A stretch of 6,360 nt of DNA from NCBI GenBank assembly GCA_035317605.1, contig DATHGT010000186.1, forward strand, positions 1 to 6,360. Direction: 5' to 3'. Positions 1-5,873 of this stretch are shown here, piece by piece. Position 1 is the first letter of the stretch, and each line of letters opens with the position of its first letter. The DNA comes from DATHGT01 sp035317605. GTDB taxonomy: Bacteria > Methylomirabilota > Methylomirabilia > Rokubacteriales > CSP1-6. The notes under the pieces were generated by a model that was given only the letters and a program-made list of their open reading frames with translations, made no database searches and was not told the DNA's origin. A program made the position numbers and the translations under genes.

Positions 1-974
1 ACCGGGCGGAACTCGACCTGGACCTGGCGGCGGCGGGCCACGCGCTTGGCCAGCGTCACGCACTCGCGCGCGAGGCGATCCAGCACCGCTGGATCGGGCT
101 CGCGCATCTCGTGCAGCAGCTCGCCGCGGGCGGGGACGATGTTGCCGACGGCGGGGTGCACGTGGACGACGCCGAAGTTGGTCACGCTGCGTCCGCTTCC
201 GCGTTTGACGACCAGGTCGCGGGCCTTCAACGCGAACTCGGCGGCGGCCAGAAATCCGTCGCGGCGACGTTCCATCGGGGTCGTGCCGGCGTGGTCGGCC
301 TGACCGATGAACACGACCCAGCTGCGACGCACTCCCACGATCGCTTCGACGGTGCCGATGGGAATGCCGGCCTCTTCGAGCCGCGGACCCTGCTCGATGT
401 GCAGCTCTACGTACGCGGCGACCGAGCCCTCCGGTGCCGCGGCTTCGGGAGATCGCATCGCGTCGAAGCCGGCGCGCGTCATCGCGTCGACCAACCGCTC
501 GCCGTCCGACGCGGCCATCTCCGGCAGACGTGCGGCTTCGAGCTTGCCGCAGAACGCGCGCGATCCGAAGAGGCTGCCGTAGCGGCCTTCCTCGTCGCTC
601 CACGCTGCCACCGCGAGCGGACGGGTGTGCGGGTCTCCGCTTTCCTGGATCGTGTGAAGCGCCTCGAGGCCGGCCAGCACGCCGAGGGCGCCGTCGAGGA
701 TTCCGCCCTCGGGCACCGTGTCGATGTGCGAGCCCGTCACTACCGCGGGCCGCGCCGCGTCGAACGCGCTCATGCCGAGCCCGCCGAAGATGTTGCCGGC
801 AGCGTCGACCCACGGGTCGAGCCCGGCCGCGCGGATCTCGCCGATCAACCACGCGCGCGCTTCTTCGTGCGGCGGGCTCCAGGCCGAGCGGGTGACGCCG
901 CCGCCGGGCAGCGCGCCGAAGCGGGCGAGGGTCTCGATGCGTTCGCGGAGTCTGGGGAGCGAGATCGTCGTCAT
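1..974 (-). CDS. M20-family Zn-dependent amidohydrolase (N-carbamoyl-L-amino acid hydrolase / allantoate amidohydrolase type), C-terminus off the left edge
   Basis: I translated the minus strand from the ATG at 974-972. The frame stays open for 324 codons to the window edge, so this is a partial gene; family members are about 400-420 residues. Visible metal-site motifs are GSHIDTV (His83), GGILDGALG (Asp94), SDEEG (Glu128/Glu129) and ELHIEQG (His192). GQADHAGTTPM at about 224-234 is the characteristic segment of the dimerisation domain. The final metal-ligand His of the C-terminal catalytic part lies outside the window. By family knowledge these cytosolic enzymes hydrolyse N-carbamoyl amino acids, allantoate, ureidoglycolate or similar amides with two divalent metals. 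The exact substrate cannot be read here. The start fits the family N-terminus (LPRLRERIETLARFG follows at once). There is no Shine-Dalgarno before it; see the -10-like box at 983-988. The gene is divergent from the acyl-CoA genes and may be functionally unrelated to them. Confidence 0.93.
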   Translation of the reverse strand, partial: MTTISLPRLRERIETLARFGALPGGGVTRSAWSPPHEEARAWLIGEIRAAGLDPWVDAAGNIFGGLGMSAFDAARPAVVTGSHIDTVPEGGILDGALGVLAGLEALHTIQESGDPHTRPLAVAAWSDEEGRYGSLFGSRAFCGKLEAARLPEMAASDGERLVDAMTRAGFDAMRSPEAAAPEGSVAAYVELHIEQGPRLEEAGIPIGTVEAIVGVRRSWVVFIGQADHAGTTPMERRRDGFLAAAEFALKARDLVVKRGSGRSVTNFGVVHVHPAVGNIVPARGELLHEMREPDPAVLDRLARECVTLAKRVARRRQVQVEFRP

Positions 975-982
975 GAGCGGGG

Positions 983-988
983 AGTATA
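983..988 (-). promoter_or_regulatory. Candidate -10 box for the M20 hydrolase gene, implying a leaderless mRNA
   Basis: On the minus strand TATACT lies 8 nt before the ATG, with CCCCGCTC between. A start site 6-9 nt downstream of this box would fall at or just before the A of the ATG. The absence of any Shine-Dalgarno fits a leaderless transcript. No good -35 hexamer is seen 16-18 nt upstream, so this is a suggestion only. Confidence 0.4.
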
Positions 989-991
989 GCC

Positions 992-1020
992 TTGACTCGC
1001 TCGGGCGACGTTCCTACAAT
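992..1020 (+). promoter_or_regulatory. Sigma-70-type promoter for the acyl-CoA dehydrogenase genes
   Basis: TTGACT at 992-997 and TACAAT at 1015-1020 are separated by exactly 17 nt. Each hexamer differs from the TTGACA/TATAAT consensus by one base. Such AT-rich hexamers stand out in this GC-rich context. Transcription would start near 1027, giving a leader of about 120 nt before the GTG at 1148. The promoter lies back to back with the candidate -10 of the minus-strand gene, so the two could share regulation. This is the best promoter match in the window. Confidence 0.75.
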
Positions 1021-1060
1021 GAATCACCGTTCAGTTTTGCGTCGCCCGACAGGCTGCTGC

Positions 1061-1084
1061 GCGATCGAGCGCCCGCTCGATCGC
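1061..1084. repeat. Perfect palindrome with 11-bp arms in the leader of the dehydrogenase gene
   Basis: GCGATCGAGCG at 1061-1071 and CGCTCGATCGC at 1074-1084 are exact reverse complements with CC between. It lies about 35-60 nt downstream of the predicted transcription start and upstream of the start codon. It could be an operator for a dimeric repressor (roadblock position) or an RNA hairpin. No regulator gene is visible nearby to support one reading. Confidence 0.6.
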
Positions 1085-1094
1085 TACGCGAACA

Positions 1095-1126
1095 GGGGGG
1101 CTCGGGGGGTGCGCGACGCACCCCCC
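1095..1126 (-). repeat. G/C-tract intergenic element, copy 1 (inverted relative to copy 2)
   Basis: Two G6 runs (1095-1100 and 1104-1109) are followed by an 11-nt core and a C6 run (1121-1126). Read on the minus strand it is G6, then TGCGTCGCGCA, C6, GAG, C6. That matches the layout of the element at 3507-3540, with 8 of 11 core bases identical. Within it 1104-1113 and 1117-1126 are perfect 10-bp arms around CGA, so the RNA of the dehydrogenase leader would fold into a strong hairpin ending 6 nt before the Shine-Dalgarno. No T-run follows, so it is not a standard terminator. Confidence 0.65.
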
Positions 1127-1132
1127 GATACC

Positions 1133-1140
1133 AGAGGAGG
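1133..1140 (+). promoter_or_regulatory. Strong Shine-Dalgarno that sets the GTG start at 1148
   Basis: AGAGGAGG ends 7 nt before GTG at 1148-1150. It decides the start of the first dehydrogenase. Longer in-frame versions beginning near 992 would translate promoter and repeat DNA and add 52 residues with no resemblance to the family. Confidence 0.85.
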
Positions 1141-1147
1141 CCCCGAC

Positions 1148-2341
1148 GTGGATTTCACGCTGACTCCCGAGCAGGAAGCGTTTCGCGAGGAAGTCCGAGC
1201 CTGGCTCAAGACCAACATCCCGCGCGACTGGGAAGCCCGCGCGATGGGCAGCGCCGACGTGCCGCGGCCCGAAGCCTACGACGCCATGCGGGTCTGGCAA
1301 CGCAAGCTCTACGACGCCGGGTTCATCGGGCTGACGTGGCCGAAAGAATACGGTGGACGAAGCCTGACATTCCTCGAAGAGATGGTCCTCCACGAGGAGA
1401 TGGCGCTGGCCAAGGCGCCGCCCATTCTCAACATCCTCGGCGTCGGCATGGCCGGCCCCACCATCGTCGCCTACGGCACCGAGGAGCAGAAGAAGCGCTA
1501 TCCCGCCAAGATCCTCTCGTGCGAGGAGATCTGGTGCCAGGGCTACTCCGAGCCCAACGCGGGCTCTGACCTCGCGTCCCTGCAGACGCGCGCGGTGAAG
1601 GACGGCGAATACTGGGTGATCAACGGCCAGAAGGTGTGGACCTCTCTCGCCCACATCGCCGACTTCATGATGCTGCTGGCCCGCACGGATCCCGAGGCGC
1701 CCCGGCACAAGGGCATCACGTACTTCCTGCTCGACATGAAACTGCCCGGCGTCACCGTCAAGCCGCTCAAGCAGCTCACCGGCGACTCCGAGTTCAACGA
1801 GGTCTTCTTCGACAACGTGCGCGTGCACGAGTCGCAGGTGCTGGGCGGCGTGAACAACGGCTGGACGGTCGGGCTCACCACGTTGATGTACGAGCGGCTG
1901 GCTCTCGGCTTCGGATTGCAGGTGCGGCTGCGCATCGCCCTCGACTCGCTGATCGAGCTGGCCCGCAAGATGGACAAGCACGGCCGTTCGGTCGTGAAGG
2001 ATCCCCTCATGCGACAAAAAATCGCGCAGCTCTGGATCGACACGGAGTGCTTGAAGTACATGGGCGCGCGGGCCATCACCAAGCTGCTCAAGGGCGAGAT
2101 GCCGGGCCCCGAAGCCTCCGCCGGCAAGATGGGCTGGGTCGAGACGCACCAAAAGATCCAGGAGCTGGCCATGGAGATCGAGGGGCCGTACTCGCAGATC
2201 CTGCGCGGGTCGGACTGGGCCGTGGACGGCGGGCTCTGGCAGTACACGTTCCTCCGCTCCCGCGCCAACTCGATCGAGGGCGGCACCACGGAGATCCAGA
2301 AGAACATCATCGGCGAGCGCGTGCTCGGCCTGCCAAAGTAA
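1148..2341 (+). CDS. Acyl-CoA dehydrogenase, probable catalytic subunit of a heteromeric pair
   Basis: The protein has 397 residues, starting at GTG after a strong Shine-Dalgarno as MDFTLTPEQEAFREEVRAWL, a typical dehydrogenase N-terminus. Family landmarks are PKEYGG (65-70), GYSEPNAGSDLASLQTRA (132-149, flavin/substrate region), GQKVWTS (160-166) and IEGGTTEIQKNIIGERVLGLP (376-396). This flavoenzyme family oxidises acyl-CoA to 2-enoyl-CoA and passes electrons to electron-transfer flavoprotein. Glu249, in LMYER ten residues after the GW at 238-239, sits where the base occurs in isovaleryl-CoA-dehydrogenase-like and steroid-type FadE enzymes. The medium-chain-type C-terminal position reads IEGGT. 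The usual RxxFG FAD-contact motif is replaced by HGRSVVKDPLMRQ (278-290). That, and the second dehydrogenase 12 nt downstream, suggest one half of an alpha2beta2 enzyme, as with mycobacterial FadE26/27 and FadE28/29. The family is certain; the partner role is inferred and the substrate unknown. Confidence 0.93.
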   Translation: MDFTLTPEQEAFREEVRAWLKTNIPRDWEARAMGSADVPRPEAYDAMRVWQRKLYDAGFIGLTWPKEYGGRSLTFLEEMVLHEEMALAKAPPILNILGVGMAGPTIVAYGTEEQKKRYPAKILSCEEIWCQGYSEPNAGSDLASLQTRAVKDGEYWVINGQKVWTSLAHIADFMMLLARTDPEAPRHKGITYFLLDMKLPGVTVKPLKQLTGDSEFNEVFFDNVRVHESQVLGGVNNGWTVGLTTLMYERLALGFGLQVRLRIALDSLIELARKMDKHGRSVVKDPLMRQKIAQLWIDTECLKYMGARAITKLLKGEMPGPEASAGKMGWVETHQKIQELAMEIEGPYSQILRGSDWAVDGGLWQYTFLRSRANSIEGGTTEIQKNIIGERVLGLPK

Positions 2342-2353
2342 GAGGACACGTCC

Positions 2354-3493
2354 ATGGACTTCGGGTTCAGCCAGGAACAGGAGCTGCTCCGCGCCACCGC
2401 GCGGAAGTTCTTCGAGAACGAGTGCGCCTCCACTTTCGTGCGCGAGCGCATGGCCGAGCCGGCCGGCGTGACCGACGATTTCTGGACCAAGCTCGCCGAG
2501 CAGGGATGGCTGGGGCTCGTTTATCCCGAGCAGTACGGCGGCGCCGGGCTCGGCTTCGTCGACCTCACGGTGCTGATGGAGGAGATGGGGCGTGCGGTCA
2601 TGCCTGGCCCGTTCTTCTCGACCACCATTCTGGGCGGGCTCGCGATCCTCGAGGCGGGCTCGGCGGCGCAGAAGGAAGAGTGGCTGACGAAGATCGCCGC
2701 CGGCGAGGCGAAGGCCACGCTCGCGTGGACGGAGCCGAGCGCGCGCTGGGACGCGGGCGGCGTGACTACGACCGCCCGCTCCGCCGACGGCGGCTTCGTG
2801 CTGTCCGGCACCAAGCTGTTCGTGCCCGACGCCCATCTCGCCGACGTGCTGGTGGTCGTCGCGCGGACGACCGAAACCGCGCGTCGCGAAGACGGCGTGA
2901 GCCTCTTCCTCGTGCGCAAGGACACGCCGGGCCTCGAGGTGAAGCTGCTGCCGACCATGGATCAGACGCGCAAGCTCTGCGAGGTCACCCTGCGTGACGC
3001 GCGGGTGGGCGCCGACGCGGTGCTCGGCGCGCGCGACGGTGGCTGGGCCCCGCTCGCGCGGGTCATCCAGCGCGCGACGGTGGCGCTGTGCGCGGAGATG
3101 TGCGGCGGGGCCCAGCGCGTGCTCGAGATGACGACCGAGTACGCGAAGATCCGGGTCGCGTTCGGCAAGCCCATCGGCTCCTACCAGGGCGTCAAGCACC
3201 GCGCGGCCGACATGCTGGTCGACGTGGAGAACGCCAAGTCGCTCACGTACTACGCGGCGTGGGCGGTGGATGAGAACGCCACGGAAGCGCCGCTGGCCGC
3301 GTCGATGGCCAAGGCCTACGCGAGCGACGCGTTCCGCCGAGTGGCCGGCGCCGGCATCCAGCTCCACGGCGGCATCGGCTTCACGTGGGAGCACGATCTC
3401 CACCTGTACTTCAAGCGCGCGAAGTCCTCGGAATTCACGTTCGGCGACGCCACCTATCACCGGGAGCGCGTGGCCCAGCTCATCAATCTATGA
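2354..3493 (+). CDS. Acyl-CoA dehydrogenase, probable non-catalytic FAD-binding partner subunit
   Basis: The protein has 379 residues. ATG at 2354 follows AAGAGGA (2340-2346) with 7-nt spacing, 12 nt after the previous stop, so the two genes are surely co-transcribed. Landmarks are MDFGFSQEQELLRATARKFF (1-20), PEQYGG (58-63), TEPSARWDAGGVTT (126-139, a degenerate form of the usual TEP.AGSD region), RVAFGKPIGSYQGVKHR (267-283, the RxxFGxxIxxxQ FAD-pyrophosphate motif) and QLHGGIGFTWEHDLHLYFKR (336-355, the QxxGGxG FAD motif). No catalytic Glu is apparent. The position matching Glu249 of the upstream subunit reads IQRATV, with Ala241 by ungapped count from GW at 230-231. The C-terminal site reads FTFGDA in place of YEGT. 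FAD motifs without the base match the partner subunits of alpha2beta2 dehydrogenases. It could also be an independent divergent dehydrogenase, but that is less likely. Confidence 0.92.
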   Translation: MDFGFSQEQELLRATARKFFENECASTFVRERMAEPAGVTDDFWTKLAEQGWLGLVYPEQYGGAGLGFVDLTVLMEEMGRAVMPGPFFSTTILGGLAILEAGSAAQKEEWLTKIAAGEAKATLAWTEPSARWDAGGVTTTARSADGGFVLSGTKLFVPDAHLADVLVVVARTTETARREDGVSLFLVRKDTPGLEVKLLPTMDQTRKLCEVTLRDARVGADAVLGARDGGWAPLARVIQRATVALCAEMCGGAQRVLEMTTEYAKIRVAFGKPIGSYQGVKHRAADMLVDVENAKSLTYYAAWAVDENATEAPLAASMAKAYASDAFRRVAGAGIQLHGGIGFTWEHDLHLYFKRAKSSEFTFGDATYHRERVAQLINL

Positions 3494-3506
3494 GATTGAC
3501 CAACTT

Positions 3507-3540
3507 GGGGGGGTACGAGGCGCACCCCCCCAAACCCCCC
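3507..3540 (+). repeat. G/C-tract intergenic element, copy 2
   Basis: A G7 run (3507-3513), the 11-nt core TACGAGGCGCA, a C7 run (3525-3531), AAA and a C6 run (3535-3540) occupy the gap after the second dehydrogenase. It is the same design as 1095-1126 in the opposite orientation. Positions 3507-3514 and 3524-3531 can pair over 8 bp with a 9-nt loop. It lies 13 nt after the dehydrogenase stop and could act as a 3' end stabiliser or weak terminator, but lacks a T-run. The minus strand could form a G-quadruplex from its G6 and G7 runs. Confidence 0.65.
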
Positions 3541-3543
3541 GTC

Positions 3544-3567
3544 GGCTCGCTCGCCGGGCTCGCTCGC
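3544..3567 (+). repeat. Short direct repeat, two copies of an 11-nt unit
   Basis: GGCTCGCTCGC occurs at 3544-3554 and again at 3557-3567, with CG between. It directly follows the G/C-tract element and reaches to 15 nt before the Nudix start codon, so it may be the tail of the same mobile or dispersed element. In GC-rich DNA a repeat this short can also arise by chance. Confidence 0.45.
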
Positions 3568-3581
3568 GGCTTCGAGGCGAT

Positions 3582-4376
3582 ATGACTCCGGCCGAACCGA
3601 AACCTGCAGCGTCCGTCCTTCTCGTGCGGCCTGGACCGTCCGGTGGCGCGCCGATCGAGGTGTACATGATCCGGCGGAACAGGGGGATGAAGTTCCTCGG
3701 CGGGTATTACGCGTTCCCCGGAGGGAAAGTCGACGCGGAGGACGGGAGCGCGGCGAGCGTCGCGTCGTGCCACGGCGTCGGCGCCGGCCAGGCGGAGGCG
3801 ATTTTCCCCGGCGTGGATCGCCCCGCCATCGCGTACTGGGTGACCGCGGTGCGCGAGTTGCTCGAGGAGACGGGCCTTTTGCTCGCGTGCGACGACGCGG
3901 GCCGGCCCGTCGACGCAGCGGCGCCCACGGTGGCGCCGCAGGTCGAGGAGCTGCGCAAGCGGCTGATGGCGGGTGAGCCGTTCGCGGAGCTGCTCGCCGC
4001 GTGCGGATGGCGGTGCGACCTCCGCGCGTTCCGGTATCTCTCGCACTTCATCACGCCCCGCACCAGTCCCATCCGGTTCAGCGCGCGGTTCTTCCTGTGT
4101 CCGGTCCCCGAGGGGCAGGCGCCGCGGCTCTTCACCGAAGAGACGTCGGAGGGGTTCTGGATCGCGCCGGGCGAGGGCTATCGCCGGTTCGTGGCCAACG
4201 AGATGGCGATGGCCGAGCCGGCGGAGTACGGGCTCGGCTATCTCGCCCAGTTCGGCTCGCTCGACGAGGTCTGGCGCGCCCACGCCGACGGCCGCCACAA
4301 GTTCCACGGCATCGTCGACCGCATCGACGCATTTTGGGAAGGCTTCGACTGGAAGGCCAACCGCTGGCCGTCCTGA
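3582..4376 (+). CDS. Nudix hydrolase with an interrupted Nudix box (NUDT19-like, possible CoA/acyl-CoA diphosphatase)
   Basis: The protein has 264 residues, longer than a minimal Nudix protein. The Nudix box is split: AFPGGKVDAED at 44-54 supplies its start, with Asp54 at the usual Glu of Gx5E, and AVRELLEETGLLL at 89-101 supplies RExxEExG (Arg91, Glu92, Glu95, Glu96, Gly98). About 36 residues lie between them where the standard box has 7. Such an insertion is known in the NUDT19 family, whose animal members cleave CoA and CoA esters in a metal-dependent way. SHFITPRTSPIRFSARFF (154-171) after the box is also typical of that group. The start at ATG 3582 gives a normal N-terminus (AASVLLVRP) and has only a weak GAGG at 3574-3577; longer in-frame versions would run back into the dehydrogenase gene. 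Position just ahead of a CoA ligase and thioesterase supports, but does not prove, a CoA-ester substrate. Other nucleoside-diphosphate compounds remain possible. Confidence 0.85.
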   Translation: MTPAEPKPAASVLLVRPGPSGGAPIEVYMIRRNRGMKFLGGYYAFPGGKVDAEDGSAASVASCHGVGAGQAEAIFPGVDRPAIAYWVTAVRELLEETGLLLACDDAGRPVDAAAPTVAPQVEELRKRLMAGEPFAELLAACGWRCDLRAFRYLSHFITPRTSPIRFSARFFLCPVPEGQAPRLFTEETSEGFWIAPGEGYRRFVANEMAMAEPAEYGLGYLAQFGSLDEVWRAHADGRHKFHGIVDRIDAFWEGFDWKANRWPS

Positions 4377-4388
4377 CCCGCTGAGCGC

Positions 4389-5873
4389 GTGGCCAACGCC
4401 GTCTGCGCACTCCTCGACGATCGCATCGCATGTGGCGACGGTGCGCGGACGGCCCTGGTCACTCCATCGGGCAGCGCTACGTATGACGAGTTGCTCGCGC
4501 TGGCCGCGCGGTTCGGCCACGCGTTTCGCGCGCGCGGCGTCGAGCCCGAGCACCGCGTGGCGATCCTGCTGCCGGACGGTCTGGGCTGGGCCGGCGCGTT
4601 CCTCGGCGCGCTCCGGCTCGGGGCCGTCGCCGTCCCGCTGAACACTCGCCTCGACGCCGCGCGGTGGGCCGCGATGCTCGACGACTGCCGTGCTCGCGTG
4701 CTCGTCACCGATCACGACCACGCGGCGCTGCTCCGGCCGTTCCTCGAGGGACTCCCGCGGTTACACGTCCTGACGCCGTCCGCCGCCGATGGCATGGCGA
4801 CCAGACTCGAGGCCGAGCCGGTGAGCGACGAGGAGATGGCGTTCTGGCTGTACACCTCGGGCACGACCGGCGCGCCCAAGGCGGCGGTCCACCTCCATCG
4901 CGATTGCCTGGCCGGCGGAGGCTACGCCGACGGCGTCCTCGGCGTATCGCCCGCTGACCGGATCTTCTCGACGTCGGCGCTGTCCTTCGCGTACGCGCTC
5001 GGCAACGCGCTGTTGATCCCGCTGGCTCATCGCGCCCTGACGCTCCTGCAACCGACCCCGCCGGACCCCGCACTGGTCGCGGAGGTGCTCGCCTCCTTCT
5101 CGCCCACGCTGTTCTTCTCGGTCCCCACGTTCTACGCGCGGTTGCTGCGCGCCGGTCTTCCCCTCGACACCTTTCGCTCGGTGCGGCTGGCCATCTCCGC
5201 GGGCGAACGGTTGCCCGCCGAGCTGGCCGTCGCGTGGCGCGAGAGGTTCGGCGTCGAGGTCCTCGACGGGATCGGCGCGACCGAGACCATCTTCATGGTG
5301 CTGTCGAACCGTCCGGGGCTGAGCCGTCCGGGCTCCAGCGGCACGCCCGTTCCCGGCACCGAGGCCCGGCTGCTGGACGAAGAGGGCCACGAGGTCCCCG
5401 ACGGGGCCGAGGGCATGCTGCACGTGAGCACGCCGTCGGCGAGCACGTTCTACTGGCGGCGGGGAGCGGAGTCGCGTCGCGCCTTCGCCGGCGAATGGTT
5501 TCGCACGGGCGACGTCTACGTGCGTGACCGCGACGGGTTCTACCATCACCGCGGACGGGCCGACGATCGTTTCAAGGTCGCGGGCATGTGGGTCTCGCCG
5601 GCCGACGTCGAGGGCGCGCTACTCGGCCATCCCGGCGTCGCCGACGCGGGCGTGGTCGGCGCCCCGGCCGCCGGCGGCCTCGTCAAGGCGTTCGCGTTCG
5701 TGGTCGCGCGGGCGGGCGGCGGCGCCCCGCTCGTCGACGAGCTTCGGGAGCTGGCCGAGCGCAGGCTCGCGCCCCACGAACGCCCGCGCGAGATCGTGCT
5801 GGTCGACGAGCTGCCCCGGACGGCGACGGGCAAGCTCCAGCGCTTCGTGCTGCGCGAGCGGCTCGGCGCATGA
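4389..5873 (+). CDS. AMP-forming acyl/aryl-CoA ligase, benzoate-CoA ligase group
   Basis: The protein has 494 residues and is an adenylate-forming (ANL) enzyme: acid + ATP + CoA gives acyl-CoA + AMP + PPi. Motifs in order are YTSGTTGAPK (155-164, phosphate loop), SFAYALGN (199-206), GIGATET (294-300, A5), FRTGD (371-375, Asp375 for ribose), GRADDRFK (389-396, hinge) and PRTATGKLQR (476-485, catalytic Lys482). FAYALGN, LSNRPG (305-310), GTPVPG and KVAGMWVSPADVE resemble benzoate- and 4-hydroxybenzoate-CoA ligases. At the position I recall as the pocket residue His333 of Rhodopseudomonas palustris BadA, this protein has Phe302, so benzoate itself may not be the substrate. The GTG start at 4389 gives MANAVCALLDDRIACGD, fitting the family N-terminus; it lies 12 nt after the Nudix stop with only a poor Shine-Dalgarno, suggesting translational coupling. 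The next Met is residue 96, too late for a full enzyme. Confidence 0.92.
   Translation: MANAVCALLDDRIACGDGARTALVTPSGSATYDELLALAARFGHAFRARGVEPEHRVAILLPDGLGWAGAFLGALRLGAVAVPLNTRLDAARWAAMLDDCRARVLVTDHDHAALLRPFLEGLPRLHVLTPSAADGMATRLEAEPVSDEEMAFWLYTSGTTGAPKAAVHLHRDCLAGGGYADGVLGVSPADRIFSTSALSFAYALGNALLIPLAHRALTLLQPTPPDPALVAEVLASFSPTLFFSVPTFYARLLRAGLPLDTFRSVRLAISAGERLPAELAVAWRERFGVEVLDGIGATETIFMVLSNRPGLSRPGSSGTPVPGTEARLLDEEGHEVPDGAEGMLHVSTPSASTFYWRRGAESRRAFAGEWFRTGDVYVRDRDGFYHHRGRADDRFKVAGMWVSPADVEGALLGHPGVADAGVVGAPAAGGLVKAFAFVVARAGGGAPLVDELRELAERRLAPHERPREIVLVDELPRTATGKLQRFVLRERLGA

Noticed and set aside
111..989. 292-codon plus-strand open frame at the left end, and other plus-strand frames there
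   Set aside because: They are antisense to the M20 hydrolase, whose metal-binding motifs are clear on the minus strand. None has a recognisable domain or Shine-Dalgarno.
1104..1126. Intrinsic terminator in the dehydrogenase leader
   Set aside because: The hairpin is strong but is followed by GATACCAGAGG and not by a T-run, and it lies directly ahead of the gene's ribosome site.
992..1147. 52-residue N-terminal extension of the first dehydrogenase
   Set aside because: It would begin inside the -35 hexamer and translate the promoter, palindrome and hairpin. The GTG at 1148 has a strong ribosome site and gives the standard family N-terminus.
1031..3460. 809-codon open frame on the minus strand spanning both dehydrogenase genes
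   Set aside because: The plus strand encodes two clear acyl-CoA dehydrogenases with matched ribosome sites here. The minus-strand translation is rich in Arg, Ala, His and Leu with no recognisable domain, as expected from an antisense frame kept open by GC-rich third codon positions.
3496..3524. Promoter for the Nudix gene starting with TTGACC at 3496-3501
   Set aside because: With 17-nt spacing the -10 position reads GGCGCA, which is not a -10 box. The hexamer alone is not enough.
3507..3540. CRISPR or phage attachment site
   Set aside because: There are only two copies, about 2.4 kb apart and in opposite orientation, with no spacers, integrase or cas genes nearby.
3483..4721. 412-codon minus-strand open frame opposite the Nudix gene and ligase start
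   Set aside because: It crosses two well-supported plus-strand genes and the G/C-tract repeat, and its translation shows no motif.
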